Shown here: positions 55,019 to 64,000 of the stretch, piece by piece
How the letters are laid out: each line of letters starts with the position of its first letter
How positions within the stretch are numbered: the stretch's first letter is position 1
Source: Adiantum capillus-veneris
Lineage: Eukaryota > Streptophyta > Polypodiopsida > Polypodiales > Pteridaceae
Direction: 5' to 3'
NCBI GenBank assembly: GCA_014529385.2
Contig: CM043960.1
Coordinates: 79,082,832 to 79,146,831 of the forward strand
Length of the DNA stretch: 64,000 bases
The notes under the pieces: model-generated
Seen by the model: only the letters and a program-made list of their open reading frames with translations
The model's database searches: none
What the model was told of the DNA's origin: nothing
Program-made: the position numbers and the translations under genes

Positions 55019-58000
55019 TCACGAAGGCCTACAATCATTTGGTGTTTTTGTGGAGTTTTGGTATAAAATTATATTATCCGTTACAAATACATAATAAAAA
55101 GTGGTTAGGAAAGGCCTACTTAAATAATAAAGTAAAAGTTTCACATTAAACATAGTCATTTAAAAACAAAACAAAATGAAAGAAGTAAAAACATATATTA
55201 TATTATCTACATACCTAATATATACATACATAATCGCGAATGTATTCTTTCGAGCAGGTGAAGTTTTGATGGGTCTTGGACACGTGATAGTGCTCTGTAT
55301 GCAATGACGTGTGTTCATATCATGTGTTTGGGATTGAAAGCTAGTGTTTGCAATGTGAGGCCTTGTGAATGGTGGATTGTTTGTGCACTAGCTCGTTGTA
55401 GTGGAAATTGTGATCGTGCAATGTATTCAATTAATTTTTGCCAATGAAACTCACGCACCACATGTTCTATTGGAGTCCATACTCTCGTAATGCTCGATGA
55501 GTATAGTGTTTGACTTTCGTAGCATTTTTTCTTTCCAATGATAGGGTTTGCAAAATGAACCTAGAGTATTGTTTTGTTTATTGTTTTCGTGAAATTCTTA
55601 TACTCACCTTCTGTGCCATTAATCAATCCATCAATAATGTCCAATTTTCCTACACATAGCTCGATAACCATGCTTGTTTTTAGGCTTAGAGTGGCATGCA
55701 ACCCTCCAGTTAATTTTGGATCTACTCAAATATTTATTGTTTTGTTGCATGAGGTGTTTCTTTTATCGATGGCAATAAAAGTGTGTGGTTCTCTTTCTAT
55801 TTGGTTGAAGTCTTTGTTACAGTAAAATAGATGAGAAACTTGATGGCTGTTTGGAACAGGTCTATAGTAGTTTTTGTTAAGGTATTCTAAATCATCATCG
55901 CTATGTTGCCCAACTCAAACTCTACTAAGGATGTTTATGAATATTGGATTGCTTTCTCGCATAGCTATTGCGAGTTCATAGCACTTTGGAAATGTATGCC
56001 AATATAAGGAGACACAATTTCTAATAGTGTATGTTTTTTTTGCAAAGATCCATGTATCCTTTACAGGGCTCGCTTGTCATTAATTTCCACATAGAATGAC
56101 ATCCAATCCACCGAATGGTTTTTCATGGATTTGTTTGATTGCATGCAAGTGTGAGTTAGCCATGGAGAACACATTAGAGCAAAAAGACACCTCATCAAAA
56201 ACTACAATTTTTAAATCTTTGTAGAGAAGGAAAAGTGCATCCAATTTTTTAGCGCTTAAACTTGTTTGTGAAGATGCAACTAGGGGAAAGTGAAGATCAG
56301 GGTGGATAAGATTGTTGGTGCTCCTTCTACGAGGAATAGATGAACTGCTTTGTTAGGATGAATTTATTTTTTGAGCATTACATTGTTGAGTAGGTGCCGT
56401 TGTTGGGGGTAAAATTTCTCAATGCCCATATAGTAGTCATCCATTGTCATTGTGAGGTTGAATTTTTGTAGATGCATTTTCATTTTAGAGCATTGTGGCG
56501 TGTTTTATTCATTGAGAATATCTACTTGATGTGATTACTGTGGATCATTATTTGTTGAATCAATTGTGGTTGGGGAGAGAATGGGTTGTTTTGTTAGTTT
56601 TTCTACTAGGGTGCTATCTTATTGAAATTTTTTTCATTTGGTTTTATGGTTCATCATATGATTTGTGATTGTTTATCATATGTGTTCCTCCATGAAGAAG
56701 ATTGTTTTAGATGTTGGTGCTCATTTGTGATCCAAGGGAGGTATAGCAAGCATTGTTCTCTGTAGTATCTTTTATGCTTTCAAAAATATTATACTTTACA
56801 AATTATTTGATCTTACACTTACGTAGTGTTTTGTAAGTTTTTCCATCTTGTTTTATTGTTGATGGGTATTCAACCAAACATAGATGGTGGAGTTTTTTTC
56901 ATCTTTCAAGATAATAATTTGAAAGAATATGTCTTTCTTGAATGACTCAAGCTTTTGCAAGGAGGATTTTCATTTTAAACTTAATGGACGTTCTTCAAAA
57001 GAGTTAGTATTTATGTACGTGAAGTCATGAGTTGCACTATGGAGTGGCAATAATAGTGCTATATAAACTGCTTGTTGCGGACTAATTTGTTGTGTGCTTA
57101 AATAGTGTTGCCTACCTTGCATAGTCTCTCAATAGTTGTTGCATAATTGGCCACACATATGTCAAACTATGATTTAATTGCTTGGATTAGTGTATTGTCT
57201 ATTTTTGTCATGTATGATGTGAAGTAGTTTTTTCTCCCATGTGCATTCAAAACGAATTGAATGTCAATGTTTGCATCCCATACTTTTGCAATTGTAGCAT
57301 TGAAAATGTTTTTTTGCATGTCCTTTACATGCCATTTCAAGAAGAGTATTGCATTGGAGAGTGTACCACATATTGCCAAAGTGTATTCTTCAAAAGATAT
57401 TTGTAAGCTTTGTAACCATTTATCGAAAGGGGTATCTTTATCTAAGCTAAGGGTATCAAAGTTGTTATTAATCTGTTTGAAAGTTGTTTTGTTGCTAGAT
57501 TGATTTTCATGATCATTGGAAGTGGGTATCAAAATGATTGTGAAAGGCATGGGAAATCTGTGTCGATGTCGTATTTCTTAAAGCTCTAATGGGAGTTTAG
57601 AGCTGTTTGTACTTATGTGTTTATCCACAAATATAGTGATAGTGCTATCTATGTCATGGTTGAATAAAGCAGCCTCTTCAACCCATAGAAGGCCATGATC
57701 ATGTTCATACCATTGCTTTTAAACTCTGTGACAAAGAAGTAGTTGACAACTTTTCCGCAAATAGTGCTATCATTGAGTAGTAGTGTTTTCATGGATATGC
57801 AGCGATTAAGATAAAAGCGAGACATTGTTACTGGATCTATGTAGATTAGACGCAGTGTGAAAGGAGTTATCACTTTCATTGTGCGCTTGTTGAAGCATGA
57901 CTATTTGTTGCAATGCATCAAGAATCGATTTCCACCTTTTTTTGGTTGAAGAGAATGTAATGAAGAAAGTTGGTGGACCTAATTGTTGAATCATGCCAAA

Positions 58001-58690
58001 AAAAGTATTTTTTTAATTTTTCTTTATAGTTACATGAAGTACAAAGTGCTTCAAAATCTCTATAGCCAAGTCGTGATGATAGCAGCTATTCAATGTTTGT
58101 GCCTCCCTAGTACATAATGTTGCTCCATCTAGTTTTGCCTTGCGAAGCCTTATCCAAATGGAGTCTATTATTTTTGTTGCCATGATTTTTACAAATTTGA
58201 AGAATAAGTTTTCAATATTGAGAGAAAAATGTCTATCTTTGTGCATAAGCTCCCATTTAGCTATTCAAGTGATGATGATATTTTCTAGGCTCTCTAAAGA
58301 AGATTGTAGGAAAGTTAAGCTCTTCAAAAAACTCATCACAGCAAATAAGCCAAGTGGGGTCTTGCTCTCGAATGGTGCAACATGTAGAATGTTGTCGTTG
58401 TAATCAACTACTTGTTCAACGGTAGTGATGTTGTGTAGCATAACATCAGTGTGAGTATTGTCTTCATCCTCAATCTCATCCATGTTTTTCTGCAAGGAAA
58501 TTGATGTTTTCAAGATTTGTTATAAATATGTAAGCCATCTATGTTTATGTTCTCTTTTTTATATAGAGAGGTGTCAAGAAGAGCATGTGTAGCCTTTACT
58601 ATCAATAATGGTCTCACAAGTCCAGATAAGTAGCAATGTGTAAACTCCAACACTGAAGCCTCATCTTGGATAAAGCGAGGAAGAACTCAT
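55019..58690 (-). mobile_element. Decayed Helitron Rep/helicase gene, copy B
   Basis: It matches copy A from the text GGCCTACAATCA onward and lacks the MITE. Blocks seen on the minus strand: NDNILHVAPFESKTPLGLF (58,390), LGPPTFFITFSSTKKRW (57,960), IYIDPVTMSRFYLNR (57,830), EHDHGLLWVEEAALFNHDID (57,650-57,700), FDKWLQSLQISFEEYTLAIC and DANIDIQFVLNA (57,260), YFTSYMTK, and helicase text GGLDVILCG / QASPVKDTWIFA (about 56,060-56,110). The 127-codon frame 57,550-57,167 is intact. As in copy A, the frame carrying the replicase HxH motif is shifted against the block just before it, so this lesion is older than the duplication. Confidence 0.87.
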
Positions 58691-58829
58691 TGTACGTTTT
58701 TCAATGTTTGCAAAAACGTTAACCACACTCAATACAAGCCATAATGGCCATCGTATGTTAGTTCACAAATATCTGTGAAGGGTAGATGAATAGAGACAAG
58801 TAGTGCTTCAATAGAGCAAATGCTACAAT

Positions 58830-58938
58830 CAAAAGCACGATGTCCCTGCAAAATAGCAAAATACCATACTGCACAGTATAAAACGATAGATTTTCATAGC
58901 AAGACAACTGCAACTAGCACATAATCGAACGATACACA

Positions 58939-59004
<66 letters not shown>

Positions 59005-59754
59005 CGAGCACGTGCAGACGCACTTCCTAGAGAGGAGTGCTACGTTGGCACGGCCAGAAATAAGAGAGGAGAGGAGAAAATAATAATGCCGACATTGGGT
59101 GCAATATCCCCCCATGCAAGAGTGACCATTTCCCTCTAACACATATTTGATTTATAGATTTTTTGAATGGTCAAAGTGAGTACAAAATTGCCGACCAGTC
59201 GTAAATGGCCAAAGCTCATAAAGGAGCACTTGAAAAATAAAATGTATATATATACATATCCATTTCTATAGGCCTAGATCGGTCAAGCCTTTTCCACCTT
59301 TCAGCTGCAATAAATAGTAAAATATCAATTTCATAACATACCTCTCCGTTTGAAAGCAAATGTCCTCAGTTGCAAAGATTATAAGAATCTGAAAATGATA
59401 CTTGTCAAAAATAGTGATACGTATTCTATGTCAACATATCACATAGTAAAAGGAAAATATATTAAACCAAACGACATTGCTTATGCCTACCGTCACCAAC
59501 CTACTATCTTATCTAGTGTCCCATACCACTAGAATTAGGAGTATATGTCACACCCTCATGAATCTAGATATCATTGTTCACACTCATTATTCAATAATCA
59601 ATTCTCATCAATCTCAAGTTCAATTTTATAAATACTACACCAATCAAAAGAGCGATGGCCGTGCAAAATAGCAAAATAACATACTGCACTGCATACAACG
59701 ATAGATTTTTGTACCCGGAAAATTGCAACTAGCACATAACCGAATGATACACGT

Positions 59755-59814
<60 letters not shown>

Positions 59815-60577
59815 CAAGAGAGAGTATCGAGCACATGCAGACGCACCTCCTAGAGGGGAGTGCTACGTCGCCATGGTGAGAAAGAAGAGAGGAGAGGAGA
59901 AAAGAATAACACAAACACTATGTGAAATCTCCACCCGTGCAACAGTTACCATTTCCCTCTTGATGTATTTGATTTATAGATTTCTTGAATGGTCAAAGTG
60001 AGTACAAACTGGTTGTCCGATCATAAATGGCCAAAGCTCATAAAGAAGCACTTGAATAATAAAATGTACATAATATACATATCCATTTGCATAGGCCTAG
60101 ATCGATCAAGCCTTTTCCACCTGTTAGCTGCAATAAATAGTAAAATATCAATTCCATAACATACCTCTCCATTGGAAAGCAATTGTCCTCAATTGTTGCA
60201 AAGATAAGAATATGCAAACGATACTTGTAAAAAATAGTGAGAAGTATTATGTGTCAAAATATCACACGGTAAAAGGAAAATTTATTAAGCCAAACAACAT
60301 TGCTTCTGTCTACCGTCATCCACATACTACCTATTCTAGTGTCCCATACCATTAGAATAAGCAGTATATGTCATACACTGATGAATCAGGATATCATTGG
60401 TCACACGCATTGTTCAATAATCAGTTCTCATCAATCTCAAGCTCAATTCCATAGATACTGCTACAAACCAAAGCGCGAGGGCCTTGCAGAATAGTAAAAT
60501 AACATAGTTCACGGCATAAAAAGATAGATTTCCATACATGGACAATTCCAAATAGCACATAATTGTATGATACGCGA

Positions 60578-60614
<37 letters not shown>

Positions 60615-61077
60615 AAAAGAAGAGAGAAGAGGAGAAAAGAATAACACAGACACTGGGTGCAATCTCCCCCGGTGCAAGAGTGACCATTTCCCTCTTGAAA
60701 ATACTTGATTTAAGGATTTCTTGAATGGTCAAAGTGAGTACAAATTAGCTTATGCCTACCGTCATCCACAAACTACATATTCTAGTGTTTCATACCACTA
60801 GAATAAGCAGTATATGTCATACCATGATGAATCAGGATATCATTGGTCACACTCATTATTCAACAATCGATTCTCATCAATCTCGAATTAAATTCCATAA
60901 ATACTGCTACAATCAAAAGCGCGATGGCCCTGAAAAATAGTAAAATAGCATACTCCACGGCATAAAACGATAGATTTGCATATTTCGACAACTGCAACCA
61001 GCACATAATTGAACGATACGCGAGGAGAGAGAGAGAGAGAGACAGAGACAGAGAGCGAGAGAGCGTAGTGAGCTTGT
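58830..61077. repeat. Tandem array B of ~0.8-kb units (four starts)
   Basis: Landmarks at 58,840, 59,655, 60,478 and 60,925 give spacings of 815, 823 and 447 bp. The third unit has lost ~370 bp at about 60,747. The fourth is cut at 61,077 by the LTR element. (GA)n tracts sit at 58,942-59,001, 59,757-59,809, 60,584-60,611 and 61,026-61,041. Organisation is as in array A. Confidence 0.93.
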
Positions 61078-63005
61078 TGATAGTCTCTAATTTTGACACC
61101 AAAAAGGCTAAAAGAAGTGAAAATTCTCATTGAAAGTCATTGTTTCCATCCATGTTTGTGGGAAATTTATGCCTTGTGTACTCTTGTTGCTACATGATTT
61201 GCGCTCATATGATTTGTAAATGCTTGGCTTATATAGGAGGTCCGCACTTGTGAATGCCAAAGCATTAAAAAATACTCTCTAGTTTTAAAAAAATTAATCC
61301 ATAAGCCTTGTATACACAATTGAAATCATAAGCCTAAGGTTGTAACTCTTTTAATTTTTGGAATCAAATAAAGAAAAGGGGAAGTTTGAGCGATCGTGTA
61401 ATTTGGGAGGTTAAGGGAAGTTGTAACCAAGTTTTCCTTTGTCTTCCCTCTCATGGTTCATTTCAAACTCTCTTGGTTTCGGCACTCTCTTGCTCTCTTT
61501 TGTCTGTGTGCTTTCTTGCAAGATCTATAGAGGAAGAGGGAGACGGTGAGGATGATGATGGCTGTCATATCTCTTGTATTCTCTAGATTAGGCAAGTTTC
61601 TTTGTGTGTGCATGGCTATAGCCATTCTTGAGAGAAGAGAGAGAAGGTGTGTGACTGTGTGTATGTCCTTCTTAAAGGTTTTAAAGGGAGCATTCTTGCA
61701 GATTTTATGACTATGGGGCACCCCAAATAATAGAACTTTCTTGCTTTGAACCTAGTTCTATGTGTTTCATGAGTGCTTGGAGGGCAACGTTCATTTGGTG
61801 CGTCCGTCGAGAAGGGCTAACCATCGAAGTTGCAAGAATAGAAGAAATGATCAAATATGGGAGCAAGAAGTGTGGGATAGACTGAATGGATGCCACAATG
61901 TTTTGTTGAGAAAAATGTCATTGTTGGTGAATTGGGATATAGAGAATAAAGAGGATGGGTGATGAGCCTCGGAGAAAAAGTAGCAAAAGAGGAGTGCAGG
62001 TCAACCTTGGAAGGAGCGAATTGCAAAATAGGAGTAGTGGGAGAGGATATTCCTATAGAAGGTGGTGCACGTTATAGAAATCAAGAGTTGGAGTGCAAAA
62101 AATGTTGAAGCAGGAGGTCGTTTACAGAATGGGATGAGAGTGAAGCAGCAATTACGTGGAGATTGTGTGTAGAGCCCAAGAGGGTAATGTTAAGCAAGAA
62201 GGTGATAGGTGCAGATGAAGCAGGAAAGGGATCAAGAAAAGAGGAAGTGATTAGGAATGCTTGAATGCCAATAAAAGTGCAGCAAGTGGGTCAGTTCAGT
62301 CCGCACTTATGCAAAGAGGTTATTCTAGGTTATTGAAGAGCATAGCAAAGGAGACCCTGCAGCATGTGGAAAGGAAATACAAGGATTCAGAGCATTAAAG
62401 CTTTTGCAATGAGCAAATTGTGGAGATTTACATAAGAAGTTGATGTTGAGCGAGAGAAGCGGCCTAAGGTGCCATCACTCAATGTACGTAGAGGATTTTC
62501 ACATACATAAACAAGAAGCATCGCGATGTAGGAAAGAATGCAGGGCTACCGCATGTAACTACCATTCACGAGTTCAAGCAAGGGTGCAGAGAACGGAACA
62601 GGGAAACCCCGTTCCAAACTTGATAGATGTTGTAGATTAAACTTATGAAGACCTTTTTCTATCTTTCTATAACCAACACAGGACATCGCACAAAAAACAA
62701 AATCCAAAAGCAGTAGAAGAGGAATCCCCTCTGATTTTAAGGTTCAGGAGGGTAAAGATAAGTCCGAGGTTGCGAGAAAAAAAAAACTCAAAATGGAAGG
62801 TTTTTGCAATGCACACATTTCATGTTTTGGCATCTTCCTATTTTCATTATGTGTGAGTTCTAAGCAGGCATTCCCACCATAAGCACAATACACATATGTT
62901 TGCCAAGGCAAAAGAGGTGCAGATTTTAGCGCAAGAAGGGCCATATATCTGGGTGGTTGGGCGTTATTGCAAATGTTGTGTGAGGGAATTTCTCAATGTT
63001 TACTT
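61078..63005 (+). mobile_element. Short non-autonomous LTR element, copy B, 3' part deleted
   Basis: 5' LTR 61,078-61,793 (TGATAGTCTC ... CAACGTTCA), then TTTGGTGCGTCCGTC, a probable PBS at 61,796, then an internal region matching copy A to about 63,000. The 3' LTR and the rest of the array unit are missing and block Y follows at once. The left junction falls at the same place of the array unit as in copy A (GTAGTGAGCTTGT against GTAGCGACCACAT), so the insertion came before the A/B duplication. Confidence 0.85.
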
Positions 63006-63882
63006 TTTTCATATTTGAGCATATTAGATGGAACATTTGTGTCACTTATGAGCGAAAAAGAAAGCATCCACATTTTTTGCACGGATAGATAGGCATGTCA
63101 TTTAGTGCCTTCATTATTTTTTTCGTAGACTTGACGTAATTGCATAGTGTGTATTTTGACAAATTGGTTTCTTTTCAAGAAAAATATCTACAATTTGACT
63201 TGTTGATATATTTATGTTCTTTTTCCATAAGTGCATTAACATACACAGTCTTCAGTCTTCAGTTGTCCAACAAATGAGCTTACAATGTGAATGCAAACTT
63301 TTGTAAGCATAATATATTAAACCCATAGTTGACGTGTCTATAATTACAAGGCCTTTTTGAAAATGTGCAAGTGATTTACCCACTATTTTTTGTTTTCTTT
63401 CTCTAGTTGTAGCATTATGAAGGATGACGACAAGGGCTTTTTCAAAATTGTGAGTAAAAATATTTATAACCTTTATTGTTAAGACTCATCGATGTATTAC
63501 AAGTTTTGTACAAAGAATTGAACCTTGCAATACTTTTAGTTGATGAGTCTAGTTGTGATGCAAAGAATACTGGGCCAATAGATTTTGTTATGAAATTTGT
63601 CGAGTACTTCTCAAACAGGGATTGCAAAATAGAAGTTGTAAATGTTTTGATACTTAGGCTCATTTGCAATATATTATGGAGTACTAAAAATAGTTGTTGA
63701 TTGAAAGGATTTGTTTGCATGAATACTATGTCAATGTGTGTGTCTATTGGAATACTTAAATTAAGAACATTTTCCATGATTGTGAAAATATCGTGTTTGT
63801 GTATGTGTATGCGTGATTTTTTTTATGTGCTTACATATGAGAGAGAGAGAGAGAGACCGGGGGGGGGGGGGGGGTTTCCTCT

Positions 63883-63934
<52 letters not shown>

Positions 63935-64000
63935 TATGTGTGCGAGGCAAGAAACAAATGCTTAATGCAAGTTGCCGTAACAATTTTTATGAGAGAGAGA
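63006..64000. other. Block Y, copy B, running off the window end
   Basis: It matches 44,205-45,190. The minus-strand frame 63,777-63,442 (MENVLNLSIPIDTHID...) corresponds to 44,964-44,671. The compound (GA)n-(G)n-(GT)n tract is at 63,838-63,930; here the GT part is longer than in copy A. The 176-bp tandem duplication of copy A is absent. Confidence 0.8.

Overview
This is a eukaryotic window that looks like a transposon-dominated intergenic stretch of a large land-plant genome. The evidence is a plant-type Copia primer-binding site complementary to initiator tRNA-Met, CACTA and Gypsy elements, GT-AG introns, and long (GA)n, (CT)n and (GT)n arrays. Two element types, a LINE whose ORF1 has a coiled coil followed by an RRM-like motif and a Helitron with an animal-like replicase signature, would fit a fern, lycophyte, bryophyte or gymnosperm better than a flowering plant, but the species cannot be fixed from the sequence. 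There is no sign of bacterial operons, CRISPR or organellar genes.

Layout, left half. 1-12,900 is a three-level nest. A Gypsy RNase H-integrase remnant (11,147-12,899) was entered by a large LTR element with ~2.65-kb LTRs and only gag-like coding capacity (window start to 11,146). The 3' LTR of that element was later entered by a 5.1-kb Copia element (5,294-10,422; 5-bp target duplication TGAGA; LTRs differ at 3 of 322 positions). 14,060-17,053 is a minus-strand LINE carrying ORF1, endonuclease and part of the RT. 17-26.3 kb is mostly degenerate: long microsatellites, one degraded LTR element (22,980 to about 24,400) and exon-like pieces of an unrecognised split gene (20.2-21.96 kb). 26,357-27,320 joins a fragment of a host gene to a LINE RT fragment.

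Layout, right half. Two blocks share the same order and look like a large duplication: A (27,600 to about 45,200) and B (55,019 to the window end). Each has a decayed Helitron Rep/helicase gene (minus), then a tandem array of ~0.8-kb units with a microsatellite at a fixed place, then a short non-autonomous LTR element inserted at the same point of an array unit, then a block Y with unassigned minus-strand ORFs. After the split, block A gained a 249-bp MITE, a 4,372-bp CACTA element (32,921-37,292, target duplication CGA) and a 176-bp tandem duplication, while block B lost pieces. The CACTA element keeps a TNPA-like gene, has only the N-terminal part of a TNPD-like transposase, and carries a broken piece of a heavy-metal-associated (HMA) domain gene.

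Between the blocks (45.2-55.0 kb) lie a Gypsy RT remnant, LINE fragments, a ~1.75-kb direct duplication (47,372-49,151 and 51,045-52,774) and the only gene that looks intact and host-encoded: a three-exon minus-strand gene (52,461-53,639) for a 229-residue secreted or signal-anchored protein of unknown family. It has a TATA-like promoter, and its second intron holds a 139-bp inverted repeat. Fragments of its exon 2 and exon 3 lie elsewhere in the window, each next to LINE sequence.
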